This document shows, in pieces, positions 16,007-24,663 of a stretch of 64,000 nucleotides of DNA (its first letter is position 1; each line of letters begins with the position of its first letter). The notes beneath the pieces were generated by a model that ran no database searches, was not told the DNA's origin, and saw only the letters and a program-made list of their open reading frames with translations. Source of the stretch: Serratia ficaria (GTDB lineage: Bacteria > Pseudomonadota > Gammaproteobacteria > Enterobacterales > Enterobacteriaceae); the NCBI RefSeq assembly GCF_900187015.1, contig NZ_LT906479.1, positions 1,488,001-1,552,000 on the forward strand, given 5' to 3'. The translations under genes were made by a program, and so were the position numbers.

Positions 16007-18304
16007 ATGAAATGGCTTTGTGTGGTGAGTATGTTGTCCGGTCTGGCCATCAGCCCGGCTTTTGCGCAGGAAACGCCGATAGCGCAGGGCATTCACGCCC
16101 AGCAGCGCGATGTCTTCGTCAGCAACCTGATGAAGCAGATGACGCTGGAAGAGAAAATCGGCCAGCTGCGGCTGATCAGCGTCGGCCCGGATAATCCGAA
16201 AGAGGCGATCCGCGACGGCATCAGCAAGGGGCAGATCGGCGCCATCTTCAACACCGTCACCCGGCCCGACATCCGGGCGATGCAGGATCAGGCGATGCAG
16301 CTCAGCCGCCTCAAGATCCCGCTGTTCTTCGCCTACGACGTGGTGCACGGCCAGCGTACGGTATTCCCGATCAGCCTCGGGCTGGCGGCCAGCTTCGATC
16401 TGGAGGCCATCGCCCTCAGCGGGCGGGTGGCGGCGCAGGAGGCCAGCGACGACGGCCTCAACATGACCTTCGCGCCGATGGTCGACATTACCCGCGATCC
16501 GCGCTGGGGCCGGGTATCCGAAGGCTTCGGCGAGGACACCTGGCTGGTGTCTAAAATCGCCAAGGTGATGGTCGACGCCTACCAGAACGGCGATCCGTCC
16601 AAACCCGGCTCGGTGATGGCCAGCGTCAAACACTTCGCGCTGTATGGCGCCACCGAGGGCGGCCGCGATTACAACACCGTCGACATGAGCCCGCTGCGCA
16701 TGCATCAGGATTACCTGCCGCCGTATAAGGCGGCGGTGGACGCCGGCAGCGGCGGGGTAATGGTATCGCTCAATTCGATCAACGGCATTCCGGCCACCGC
16801 CAACCCGTGGCTGTTGAAAGAGCTGTTGCGTGACCAGTGGGGCTTCAAGGGCATCACCATCAGCGATCACGGCGCGATCAAGGAGCTGATCAAACACGGC
16901 GTGGCCGAGGACGCCCGCGATGCGGTGCGGCTGGCGATCACCTCCGGCGTCGATATGAGCATGAGCGACGAGTACTACGACAAATACCTGCCGGGGTTGG
17001 TGAAAGACGGGCTGGTGTCGGAGAGTGAAATCGACCGCGCCTGCCGCGACGTGTTGAACACCAAATACGACATGGGTCTGTTCAAGGATCCTTATACGCA
17101 CCTGGGGCCGGTCGGGTCCGATCCGCAGGACACCAACGCCGAAAGCCGTTTGCATCGCGCCGAAGCGCGGGTGGTGGCGCGCAAGACCCTGGTGTTGCTG
17201 AAAAACGATAAACACACGCTGCCGCTGAGCAAGCAGGCCACCATTGCGCTGGTCGGGCCGATGGCCGATAGCCAGCGCGACGTGATGGGCAGCTGGTCGG
17301 CCGCCGGGGTGGCCAAGCAGTCGGTCACCCTGCGCGAAGGGCTGGAGCGCGCGGTGGGCGACAAGGCGCAGATCCTCTACGCCAAGGGCGCCAACGTCAC
17401 GCAGGACAAAAGCATTATCGACTATCTGAACGAGTATGAGCCGGCGGTGGCGTTCGACACCCGGCCGCCGCAGCAGATGATCGACGAAGCGGTGCAGGCG
17501 GCCAACAAGGCCGACGTGGTGGTGGCGGTGGTGGGCGAGTCGCAGGGGATGGCGCACGAAGCCTCAAGCCGCGCGGATATCACCATCCCGCAGAGCCAGC
17601 GCGACCTGATCGCCGCGCTGAAGGCCACCGGCAAGCCGCTGGTGCTGGTGCTGATGAACGGCCGGCCGCTGGCGCTCAGTTGGGAAAGCCAGCAGGCGGA
17701 CGCGATGCTGGAGACCTGGTACAGCGGCACCGAGGGCGGCAACGCGGTGGCCGACGTGCTGTTCGGCGACTATAACCCGTCGGGCAAGCTGCCGATGACC
17801 TTCCCGCGTTCGGTTGGCCAGATCCCGTTGTACTACAATCACCTGAATACCGGCCGTCCGTTCGGCAAAGAAAATCCGGGCAAGTACACCTCGCGTTACT
17901 TTGACTCGCCGAACGGCCCGCTGTATCCGTTTGGCTACGGCCTGAGCTACACCACCTTCAGCCTGTCGGGCCTGACGCTTTCCAGCCCGAGCCTGGCGCG
18001 CAACGGCAAAATCACCGCCAGCGTTACGCTGAAAAACACCGGCAAATACGACGGCGCCGCCGTAGTGCAGCTGTATCTGCAGGACGTGACCGCCTCGGTC
18101 AGCCGGCCGGTGAAAGAGCTGCGCAATTTCAAAAAGGTGATGCTGAAGGCCGGCCAGTCGCAACGGGTGGAGCTGCCAGTCACCGAGGACGACCTCAAGT
18201 TCTATAACGCCAGCCTGAAGTGGGGCGCAGAACCGGGCAAGTTCAACGTATTCGTCGGTCTGGATTCCGACAACGTGCAGGCGCAAAGTTTTACGCTGAA
18301 GTAA
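16007..18304 (+). CDS. bglX: Periplasmic beta-glucosidase
   Basis: A 765-residue glycoside hydrolase family 3 enzyme with a signal peptide ending around ISPAFA. The N-terminal barrel carries KHF at 208-210 and the nucleophile Asp287 in ITISDHGAI; the second domain and a C-terminal fibronectin type III-like domain (from about 655) follow. It hydrolyses beta-glucosides in the periplasm. Length equals the E. coli protein. It is monocistronic, between a LysR gene and the mol operon. Confidence 0.95.
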   Translation: MKWLCVVSMLSGLAISPAFAQETPIAQGIHAQQRDVFVSNLMKQMTLEEKIGQLRLISVGPDNPKEAIRDGISKGQIGAIFNTVTRPDIRAMQDQAMQLSRLKIPLFFAYDVVHGQRTVFPISLGLAASFDLEAIALSGRVAAQEASDDGLNMTFAPMVDITRDPRWGRVSEGFGEDTWLVSKIAKVMVDAYQNGDPSKPGSVMASVKHFALYGATEGGRDYNTVDMSPLRMHQDYLPPYKAAVDAGSGGVMVSLNSINGIPATANPWLLKELLRDQWGFKGITISDHGAIKELIKHGVAEDARDAVRLAITSGVDMSMSDEYYDKYLPGLVKDGLVSESEIDRACRDVLNTKYDMGLFKDPYTHLGPVGSDPQDTNAESRLHRAEARVVARKTLVLLKNDKHTLPLSKQATIALVGPMADSQRDVMGSWSAAGVAKQSVTLREGLERAVGDKAQILYAKGANVTQDKSIIDYLNEYEPAVAFDTRPPQQMIDEAVQAANKADVVVAVVGESQGMAHEASSRADITIPQSQRDLIAALKATGKPLVLVLMNGRPLALSWESQQADAMLETWYSGTEGGNAVADVLFGDYNPSGKLPMTFPRSVGQIPLYYNHLNTGRPFGKENPGKYTSRYFDSPNGPLYPFGYGLSYTTFSLSGLTLSSPSLARNGKITASVTLKNTGKYDGAAVVQLYLQDVTASVSRPVKELRNFKKVMLKAGQSQRVELPVTEDDLKFYNASLKWGAEPGKFNVFVGLDSDNVQAQSFTLK

Positions 18305-18310
18305 ATCTCT

Positions 18311-18336
18311 CCCCCTCTCCGGCCGGTGAGAGGGGG
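18311..18336. repeat. Inverted repeat after bglX
   Basis: CCCCCTCTC (18311-18319) pairs with GAGAGGGGG (18328-18336) across an 8-base loop, seven bases after the bglX stop. No T-run follows, so it is a weak terminator or an mRNA-stabilising hairpin. The remaining bases to 18474 hold the upstream region of the mol operon, in which I saw no clear operator. Confidence 0.55.
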
Positions 18337-18474
18337 GATCCATCGCGGGTTACCCGGCCTGTACCGCCGCCGTCGCGCTTCTTATTATCGTGCGCTGCCG
18401 GAGGCGGTTGATTGTTTCATTCGGCCTATCGCTATATCATTATGTATATAACGTTAGTCAACCGGTAATCCCCC

Positions 18475-19521
18475 ATGTTCAAACGACTCCCGCGCCTGCT
18501 GCTGGTTTTTCTTCTTTTTTCCACCGCCGCCCTGGCGGATCGCCAGGTCACCGACCAGCTTAATCGCCGGGTCACGCTGCCCGATCACATCACCCGCGCC
18601 GTGGTGCTGCAACACCAGACGCTGAATCTGCTGGTGCAGCTCGACGCGATGGATCAGGTGGTGGGCGTGCTCGGCAGCTGGAAAAAACAGCTGGGGCCGA
18701 ACTACCTGCGGCTGGCGCCGAGTCTGGCGAGCCTGCCGATGCCGGGCGATCTGACCACGGTCAACATCGAGAGCCTGATCGGGCTGCATCCGCAGGTGGT
18801 GTTTGTCGCCAACTATGCGCCGCCGGAGATGATCGCGCAGATAGAGCGGGCGGGCATTCCGGTGGTGGCGATTTCACTGCGCCGCGAGGCGGCCGATCAG
18901 GCCGGTAAAATGAACCCGGTGCTGAGCGATGAAGACCGGGCCTACAGCCTGGGGCTGCAGGACGGCATTCGCCTGATCGGCACGGTGATGGGGCGTCAGC
19001 CGCAGGCCGAGGCGCTGATCCAGGACGTGTTCCAGCAGCGCGGGCTGGTGGCCGATCGGCTACGCGGCCTGCCGGCGGACCAGCGGGTGCGGGTGTATAT
19101 GGCTAACCCGGGTCTCACCACCTACGGCGCCGGTAAATATACCGGGCTGATGATGCAGCACGCCGGCGCGCTGAACGTGGCGGCGAAGGATATTCAGGGT
19201 TTTAAGCAGGTGTCGATCGAGGACGTGCTGAAGTGGAACCCGGCGGTGATTTTCGTGCAGGAACGCTACCCGGACGTCGTGAAGCAGATCCTCGGCTCGC
19301 CGCAGTGGCAGGCGATCGACGCGGTTAAACATCACCGGGTGTATCTGATGCCGGAATACGCCAAGGCCTGGGGTTACCCGATGCCGGAAGCGATGGCGCT
19401 GGGCGAACTGTGGATGGCGAAAACGCTCTACCCGCAGCGTTTCAGCGACGTCAATCTGCAGCAGCGGATTGACGCTTACTATCGCCAATACTATCGCGCC
19501 GGCTGTTGCCGGAGCGGGTAA
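18475..19521 (+). CDS. molA: MolA-like periplasmic metal-oxyanion binding protein
   Basis: The 348-residue protein has a signal peptide (LLLVFLLFSTAALA) and a TroA-like two-lobe fold shared by siderophore, cobalamin and molybdate binders: RQVTDQLNRRVTLPDHI near the mature N-terminus, IGLHPQVVFVANYAPP, and the C-terminal MPEYAKAWGYPMPEAMALGELWMAKTLYP. It is the first gene of an operon whose last gene is ModA-like, so molybdate or tungstate is more likely than iron. Its TAA overlaps the permease ATG (TAATG). The symbol is by analogy with Haemophilus MolA; a siderophore substrate is not excluded. Confidence 0.75.
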   Translation: MFKRLPRLLLVFLLFSTAALADRQVTDQLNRRVTLPDHITRAVVLQHQTLNLLVQLDAMDQVVGVLGSWKKQLGPNYLRLAPSLASLPMPGDLTTVNIESLIGLHPQVVFVANYAPPEMIAQIERAGIPVVAISLRREAADQAGKMNPVLSDEDRAYSLGLQDGIRLIGTVMGRQPQAEALIQDVFQQRGLVADRLRGLPADQRVRVYMANPGLTTYGAGKYTGLMMQHAGALNVAAKDIQGFKQVSIEDVLKWNPAVIFVQERYPDVVKQILGSPQWQAIDAVKHHRVYLMPEYAKAWGYPMPEAMALGELWMAKTLYPQRFSDVNLQQRIDAYYRQYYRAGCCRSG

Positions 19522-20519
19522 TGAGGCTCGGTTGGCTGGTATTGCTGACGCTGGGCTGCGCGCTGCTGTCGCTGGGTGTCGGCCGCTATCAGGTGCCGAT
19601 GACGCACAGCCTGGCTATCCTGCTGGAGCCGTTCATCGGCCAGCATCACGGCGTCGATGCGGTGCAGCGCCAGGTGATCCTCGGCGTGCGGGTGCCGCGG
19701 GTGCTGCTGGCGATGGGGGCCGGCGCGGCGCTGGCGCTGTGCGGCGCAGCGCTGCAGGGGGTGTTCCGCAACCCGCTGGTCGATCCGCACATTATCGGCG
19801 TCTCTTCCGGCGCGGCCTTCGGCGGCACCCTGGCCATCTTGCTTAGCCTGCCGATGGCGGCGTTGCTGCTGTCGGCCTTTGCGTTCGGCATGGCGGCGTT
19901 GCTGTTGATTTTCGCCATCACCAGCGCCATCGCCCGGCGCAATATTTTGTCGTTGGTGCTGGCCGGGGTGATCCTCAGCGGTTTTTTCTCCGCCTGCGTC
20001 AGCCTGCTGCAGTACCTGGCCGACACCGAAGAGAAGCTGCCGAGCATCGTGTTCTGGCTGCTCGGCAGCTTCGCCACCGCCGATAAACCGAAGCTGTTGA
20101 CGCTGTTTTTGCCGCTGCTGCTGGCCGGCGGCGTGCTGTTGGCGCTGCGCTGGCGCATCAACCTGCTGTCGTTGGGGGATGAGGACGCCGCGGCGCTGGG
20201 GGTCAACGTCGAGCGTACCCGCTGGCTGATCCTCACGCTGTGCGCCGCCATCGTCGCCGCGCAGGTGGCGGTGAGCGGCAGCATCGGCTGGGTGGGGTTG
20301 GTGATCCCGCATATCGCCCGGCTGCTGGTGGGGCCGGATCACCGCCGCCTGCTGCCGGCCTCAATGTGCCTCGGCGCGCTGTATATGCTGCTGATCGACG
20401 ATCTGGCGCGCACCCTGAGCAGCAGTGAGATCCCGTTGGGCATTCTGACGGCGTTGATCGGCGCGCCGCTGTTCGCGCTGCTGCTGCGCCGCGCGCAGCT
20501 GAGGGGGTGGCATGGCTGA
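19521..20519 (+). CDS. molB: FecCD/BtuC-family ABC permease
   Basis: The 332-residue membrane protein begins LGWLVLLTLGCALLSLGVG and has LGVRVPRVLLAMGAGAALALCGAALQGVFRNPLVDPHIIGVSSGA, the hallmark of type II ABC importers of the BtuC/FhuB/MolB family (about ten helices). SGSIGWVGLVIPHIARLLVG near the C-terminus is the ATPase-coupling loop. The start at 19521 overlaps the molA stop; the stop overlaps the ATPase start by eight bases. It would form the channel for the MolA-delivered substrate. Confidence 0.85.
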   Translation: MRLGWLVLLTLGCALLSLGVGRYQVPMTHSLAILLEPFIGQHHGVDAVQRQVILGVRVPRVLLAMGAGAALALCGAALQGVFRNPLVDPHIIGVSSGAAFGGTLAILLSLPMAALLLSAFAFGMAALLLIFAITSAIARRNILSLVLAGVILSGFFSACVSLLQYLADTEEKLPSIVFWLLGSFATADKPKLLTLFLPLLLAGGVLLALRWRINLLSLGDEDAAALGVNVERTRWLILTLCAAIVAAQVAVSGSIGWVGLVIPHIARLLVGPDHRRLLPASMCLGALYMLLIDDLARTLSSSEIPLGILTALIGAPLFALLLRRAQLRGWHG

Positions 20520-21291
20520 AGCCTTATTGACCGCCAGGGGACTGGGTTTTGCCTGGCCCGGCGGCCAGCCGCTGTTTCGGCAACTGAGCTTGCAACTGCG
20601 GCGCGGCGAGGTGTTGGCGGTGCTGGGCCCCAACGGGCGCGGCAAGAGCACGCTGCTGCAGCTGTTGCTGGGCGGTGTGCCGCTGCAGCAGGGGCAGGTT
20701 GAGCGCGGCGGCGATATCGGCTTTGTGCCGCAGCATTTTACTCCGCCGTTTGCCTACCGGGTGCTGGACATCGTGCTGATGGGGCGGGCGCGCCACGTCG
20801 GGCTGTTTCGTTCGCCGTCGGCGCAGGATCATCGCCTGGCCAAAGAGGCGCTGCAGTCGCTGGATCTGCTGAGCCTGGCCGAGCGCGAATTTGGCAGCCT
20901 GTCGGGCGGGCAGCGGCAGCTGGCGCTGATCGCCCGCGCGTTGGCGATGCGTTGCGAAATTCTGATTTTGGATGAACCGACCTCGGCGCTGGACCTGCAT
21001 TATCAGGATCGGCTGCTGAGCCTGATGGACCGGCTGGCGCGCGAGCGGGGCATGGCGGTGATGTTCTCCACCCATCAACCCAATCACGCCCATGCGGTGG
21101 CCGACCGCGCCTTGCTGCTGGGCAGCGCAGGGCGTTATCGGCTGGGGCCCTGCGCGGAAGTGCTGACGCCGGAATGCCTGTCGCCGCTGTTTGAGTTGGC
21201 CATTGAACGGGTGCCGCTGGAGGTGGACGGCCGCCGGTACGCCACGCTGGTGCCGCTGTATCGCAGCCTACGGGAGCGCGAACATGACTGA
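20512..21291 (+). CDS. molC: ABC transporter ATPase, MolC-like
   Basis: A 259-residue ABC ATPase with Walker A GPNGRGKST (39-47), the signature LSGGQRQ (130-136), Walker B LILDEPTS (151-158) and the H-loop FSTHQPNHA. It energises the MolB permease. Walker A has Arg in place of the more usual Ala or Ser between the glycines, which other members tolerate. It overlaps molB by eight bases and the ModA-like gene by eight bases, indicating tight coupling. Confidence 0.87.
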   Translation: MAEALLTARGLGFAWPGGQPLFRQLSLQLRRGEVLAVLGPNGRGKSTLLQLLLGGVPLQQGQVERGGDIGFVPQHFTPPFAYRVLDIVLMGRARHVGLFRSPSAQDHRLAKEALQSLDLLSLAEREFGSLSGGQRQLALIARALAMRCEILILDEPTSALDLHYQDRLLSLMDRLARERGMAVMFSTHQPNHAHAVADRALLLGSAGRYRLGPCAEVLTPECLSPLFELAIERVPLEVDGRRYATLVPLYRSLREREHD

Positions 21292-22003
21292 TATCCTGCT
21301 GTACGCCGCCGGCAGCCTGCGGCTGGCGTTTGCGCCGCTGTTGGCGGCGTTTCAGGCACAGAGCGGCGCGGCGGTGGAGGCGGTGTTCGCCCCGGCCGGC
21401 CTGCTGTGCCGGCGCATCGAAAACGGCGAGCGACCGCAGCTGTTCGCCTCGGCCAACCTGGCGCATCCGCAGCGTTTGGCGGCGTTGGGCATGGCGCAGC
21501 CGGTGACGGTGTTTGCCCGCAACCGGCTGTGCGCCACGGTGCGCAATATCCCGCCGTTGACCGAGCGCCCGTTGGCCGAGACGTTATGCGATCCGCGCTG
21601 GCGGCTCGCCACCTCGACGCCGGGCGCCGATCCGTCCGGCGATTACGCGCAGCAGCTGTTCGAACGCATCGAACGACGAGAGCCGGGGCAGGGGGAAGCG
21701 CTGCGTCTTCGGGCTTTGGCGTTGGTGGGGGGAGAGCATTCTGCGCCGATCCCGTCGGGGCGGCTGGCGGCGGAATATCTGATCGACAGCGGGCTGGCGG
21801 ACATTTTTCTCGGTTACGCCAGCTATGCGCCGGCGCTGGCCGCTTACCCCGCGCTGGCGGTGCGGCAGTTTGAGCCGCCATTGGCGGTGATGGCCGATTA
21901 CGGCCTGTGCCTGCTGGATGTGTGGGCGCAGCGGCTGGCCGACTTTATTTTGGCTGAGCAGGGGCAGGAAATTCTGCGGCGGAATGGTTTTTTGCCGCCG
22001 TGA
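21284..22003 (+). CDS. ModA-like molybdate-binding domain protein lacking a signal peptide
   Basis: The 239-residue protein starts MTDILLYAAGSLRLAFAPL, the mature start of ModA-type molybdate-binding proteins (AAGSL), and keeps the VFAPAGLL, STPGADPSGDYA and SGRLAAEYLIDSGLADIFLGYAS segments of the solute-binding fold. No secretion signal is present; the frame continues 31 codons upstream inside molC, but that extension is not signal-like. The ATG lies eight bases before the molC stop. It may be a cytoplasmic oxyanion chaperone or sensor, or misannotated periplasmic. A similar gene accompanies molABC in Haemophilus, as I recall. Confidence 0.7.
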   Translation: MTDILLYAAGSLRLAFAPLLAAFQAQSGAAVEAVFAPAGLLCRRIENGERPQLFASANLAHPQRLAALGMAQPVTVFARNRLCATVRNIPPLTERPLAETLCDPRWRLATSTPGADPSGDYAQQLFERIERREPGQGEALRLRALALVGGEHSAPIPSGRLAAEYLIDSGLADIFLGYASYAPALAAYPALAVRQFEPPLAVMADYGLCLLDVWAQRLADFILAEQGQEILRRNGFLPP

Positions 22004-22021
22004 GGTCCGCGGCGCAGTCAT

Positions 22022-22050
22022 AGCCTGCCGACTTATTAAGTTGGCAGGCT
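22022..22050. terminator. Hairpin shared by the mol operon and the ParA/RHH pair
   Basis: AGCCTGCC (22022-22029) pairs with GGCAGGCT (22043-22050), and the loop itself contains the palindrome CTTATTAAG (22032-22040). It separates two convergent gene ends (22003 and 22060). There is no long T-run. The loop palindrome is the same 9-mer iterated upstream of the ParA gene. Confidence 0.5.
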
Positions 22051-22059
22051 GGCAGCTGG

Positions 22060-22362
22060 CTACAGTTTTTTCAGCAGCTGCAGCAGCTGTTCTTCGCTTT
22101 TGTCCGCCAGCCCGTCGATCGCCAGCTTGATGATATCGGAGCGGGTAATGCGCACGATGCCGTTGCGCGCCGCCTGCACGATCACCTCATCGATGGCTTC
22201 GACGTGGCTGTCGGTCAGGCTGACCGAAATCGCCTTATAGGTGCGTTTGCGGCCGGCCGGTTTGGCTTCGGGCGCCGGGGCGGGGGGGATCAGGGTGTGC
22301 GAGGTGGCGCTGTTGATGAACTCGTCTTCCGACATGCGATGGGTCGGCGTGCGCTTTTTCAC
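22060..22362 (-). CDS. Small ribbon-helix-helix protein, partner of ParA
   Basis: A 100-residue protein with a Pro/Ala/Lys-rich N-terminal half, then KAISVSLTDSHVEAIDEVIVQAARNGI and TRSDIIKLAIDGLADKSEE, which reads as a beta strand plus two helices of a ribbon-helix-helix fold. Its gene overlaps the ParA stop by four bases. Small RHH proteins with a flexible N-terminus act as centromere-binding and repressor partners of small ParA ATPases (ParG type). That role fits here and the CTTATTAAG sites are its likely targets, but no specific homologue is recognised. Confidence 0.65.
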   Translation of the reverse strand: MKKRTPTHRMSEDEFINSATSHTLIPPAPAPEAKPAGRKRTYKAISVSLTDSHVEAIDEVIVQAARNGIVRITRSDIIKLAIDGLADKSEEQLLQLLKKL

Positions 22363-22994
22363 AGGATCACCTCTTTCACCAGGCTTTCGATTTCCGTCTG
22401 CGCTTTTTCGTTATGCGCCTCATGCACGGTGATCGCTTCCCCCCAGGCATCGCGATAAATCTTGCGGTCGCACAGGCGGTTGCTCACCAGCGTGAACTCC
22501 GGATACTCGCTCAGCACCTGCGCCGCTTCGTTGGCCTCGTTGATGAAGATATTGGTCGGGCACATGTTCAGCACGATATAGCCTTTCACCTTCTCGTTGT
22601 ATTCCTGGGCGGTGGAGAACATTTCCGACAGGTAGCCGATGGTGTCGAGGTCCATCTGCGAAGGGCGCAGCGGGGAGAGGAACAGGTCGGCGGCCAGCAG
22701 GCCGGAGCGCAGTTCGGCGCTGTCGCGGCCGGCGGTGTCGACAATCACGTAGTCATAGTGACGATCCAGCTCCAGCAGGGTTTCCTTGATTTTGCCCGAG
22801 GCGGCGACCACCGGAATGTGCGGCAGGCCGTCGACGTTCTGGCGATCGTTATACCAGGTCATGATTGATTTTTGGTCGTCGGCGTCGACGATGATCGCCG
22901 TCTTTCCCTGCTTGAGGATCAGATATCCGGCGATATTCACCGCTTTTGTCGACTTCCCTACGCCACCTTTCTGCGAGCCAATCAGAACAATCAT
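22359..22994 (-). CDS. ParA/MinD-family partition-type ATPase
   Basis: The 211-residue protein begins MIVLIGSQKGGVGKSTKAVN, a deviant Walker A with the signature first Lys, followed by IIVDADDQKS and the Walker B VIVDTAGRDSAE. There is no N-terminal helix-turn-helix, as in the short type Ib ParA (ParF) proteins of plasmids. It is coupled to the RHH gene downstream and preceded by iterated palindromes. The ATG at 22994 is preferred over the TTG at 23009. It is not the chromosomal Soj/ParA, which sits at gidB-parAB in other bacteria. Either a plasmid-derived segregation cassette or a positioning system for another cargo is possible. Confidence 0.85.
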   Translation of the reverse strand: MIVLIGSQKGGVGKSTKAVNIAGYLILKQGKTAIIVDADDQKSIMTWYNDRQNVDGLPHIPVVAASGKIKETLLELDRHYDYVIVDTAGRDSAELRSGLLAADLFLSPLRPSQMDLDTIGYLSEMFSTAQEYNEKVKGYIVLNMCPTNIFINEANEAAQVLSEYPEFTLVSNRLCDRKIYRDAWGEAITVHEAHNEKAQTEIESLVKEVIL

Positions 22995-23009
22995 GCTGCC
23001 ATCTCTCAA

Positions 23010-23256
23010 GTTATTAAGCGGGTAACTTATTAAGTTAATGCGCTTATCAGGTTGATAATTAAACAGGTTAACAACGACAACTCGTGAACAATATGCCCCA
23101 ACTGCGGCGGCTTGCCAAGCGAGTATGCGCTTAACTGCGCAGCTTATTTTGCTGGCAACTTACTAAGCGGGTAAGTAGGAATTCTCTGGGAAATCGGCGG
23201 CCGGCGGGGTTTTGGTAAATTAATAGCTTAATAAGTTAACTGCTTATTAAGCTATT
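23010..23256. repeat. Iterated CTTATTAAG palindromes upstream of parA (candidate centromere/operator)
   Basis: The 267-base gap between parA and yajD contains CTTATTAAG or one-mismatch variants at 23010-23018, 23026-23034, 23159-23167, 23227-23235 (reverse) and 23243-23251. TTAYTAAGCGGGTAA occurs twice (23011-23025 and 23160-23174). The last two sites form a perfect 14-bp inverted repeat (23222-23235 with 23243-23256). Such iterons are expected at a ParG-type partition site and promoter. One more copy lies in the hairpin at 22032-22040 past the RHH gene. Confidence 0.65.
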
Positions 23257-23261
23257 CGGGG

Positions 23262-23603
23262 TCACTTCTTCATCATCGCTTTCAGATCGGCGAACGGGTT
23301 GTGCGTGGCGACGCCGACGTCCTTTTGCGCATCTTCACCGGCCACCACGCTGGAGCCGTATTGGTCGGCTTCGGTGTATTTGGAGTGTTCGTGATCGTGG
23401 CAATACAGGCACAGCATCTCCCAATTGCTGCCGTCCTCCGGATTATTGCTGTGGTCGTGGTCGATATGGTGCACCGTCAGTTCGCGCAGGTTGGAATAGA
23501 CAAACTCGCGCGAACAGCGTCCGCACACCCAGGGGAAAAGTTTCAGCGCTTTTTCGCGGTAGCCGGTTTCCAGCTTTGCGTAGTTTTTTGGGATATAGGC
23601 CAT
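23262..23603 (-). CDS. yajD: HNH nuclease-family protein YajD
   Basis: The 113-residue protein has an HNH motif VHHIDHDHSNNPEDGSNWE (His45, His46) within a zinc-binding frame of CGRC (27, 30) and CLYC (65, 68), and matches YajD throughout, including the tail NPFADLKAMMKK. It probably binds or cuts DNA, but no function is established. It neighbours the parA iteron region and is read toward it. Confidence 0.92.
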   Translation of the reverse strand: MAYIPKNYAKLETGYREKALKLFPWVCGRCSREFVYSNLRELTVHHIDHDHSNNPEDGSNWEMLCLYCHDHEHSKYTEADQYGSSVVAGEDAQKDVGVATHNPFADLKAMMKK

Positions 23604-23707
23604 GAGAGGTTGTCCGCAGGGTAGTCACAGTATTGCAGCGGATAATACCACAGACCGGCGGATGACAACGTGCGGCGCATCTCTGTGCCGAACGGTTAAT
23701 CAGTTAT

Positions 23708-24604
23708 TCATCCCTGGAAAGTCTCCACTGCCCAGTCGATAAACGCCCGCAGCTTGCCGCTCAGGTGGCGGTTGGAGGGATATACCACGTACATTTGCTC
23801 CGGCGGCGGCTGCCAGTCGTGCAGCAGGCTGACCAGTTCGCCGCTGTCGAGATGCGGCTGCGCCATAAAGCGGAAGGTCTGAATAATGCCAAGCCCGGCC
23901 AGCCCGGCGGCCAGCAGCGCATTGCCTTCGTTGACGCTGACCGGATAGCGCTGCTGGATATCGATCTCTTTGCCGCGATCGACAAAGTGCAGCGGATGAA
24001 TGCGGTCGTTGAGCGCATGGCGATAGTGCGCCAGCGGATAGCCCTGCTCCAGGGAGCAGGGATGGTGCGGCGTGCCGTGACGCGCCAGGTAGGCCGGGGT
24101 GGCGCAGGTGACCCAGTCCAGTTCGAACAGCCGCCGGGCGATCAGGCTGGAGTCGGCCAGCGGGCCGCTGCGGATCACGCAGTCGGCGCTGTCGCTAATC
24201 AGATCGATAATGCGATCGCTGACGCTCAGATCAATCTGTATCTGCGGATAGCGCGCAAAAAAACCGGGCAGCGCCGGCAGCAGCAGCTGGCGGGCGGTCG
24301 AGCCGCCGGCGTCGATGCGCAGCACCCCCTGCGGCGAACTTTGCGATTCGGTCAGGCAGCCTTCCATCTGTTCCAGCTCCGCCAGCCATTTCACCGTGCG
24401 CTGGTAATAGCACTCGCCTTCGGCGGTGACCGACACGCTGCGGGTGGTGCGCTGGAACAGCTTGGTCTGCAGGTGATCCTCCAGACTCTGGATCAGCTTG
24501 GTGACGGTGGCCTTCGGCATCCGCAGCGAGTCGGCGGCGCGGGTGAAGCCGCCGGTTTCCACCACGCGGTTGAACACCCGGATAGCGAGTAAATGATGGT
24601 CCAT
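23708..24604 (-). CDS. LysR-family transcriptional regulator
   Basis: A 298-residue LysR protein: helix-turn-helix at HHLLAIRVFNRVVETGGFTRAADSL and PKATVTKLIQSLE, then an effector domain with ADCVIRSGPLADSSLIARRL, typical of the DmlR/PgrR-like group. The ATG at 24604 gives the standard N-terminus. It lies 59 bases downstream of the MFS gene on the same strand, so both may be transcribed together, and the regulator may control that exporter. Confidence 0.86.
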   Translation of the reverse strand: MDHHLLAIRVFNRVVETGGFTRAADSLRMPKATVTKLIQSLEDHLQTKLFQRTTRSVSVTAEGECYYQRTVKWLAELEQMEGCLTESQSSPQGVLRIDAGGSTARQLLLPALPGFFARYPQIQIDLSVSDRIIDLISDSADCVIRSGPLADSSLIARRLFELDWVTCATPAYLARHGTPHHPCSLEQGYPLAHYRHALNDRIHPLHFVDRGKEIDIQQRYPVSVNEGNALLAAGLAGLGIIQTFRFMAQPHLDSGELVSLLHDWQPPPEQMYVVYPSNRHLSGKLRAFIDWAVETFQG

Positions 24605-24663
24605 AGGCTCTCGATGCAAAACCCCGACGATCGCCGGGGGGTGTTTCTGCTGATAGACAATGA

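Noticed and set aside
15956..17557. 533-codon open frame opposite bglX
   Set aside because: Shadow frame; low complexity and no family match, while bglX matches along its full length.
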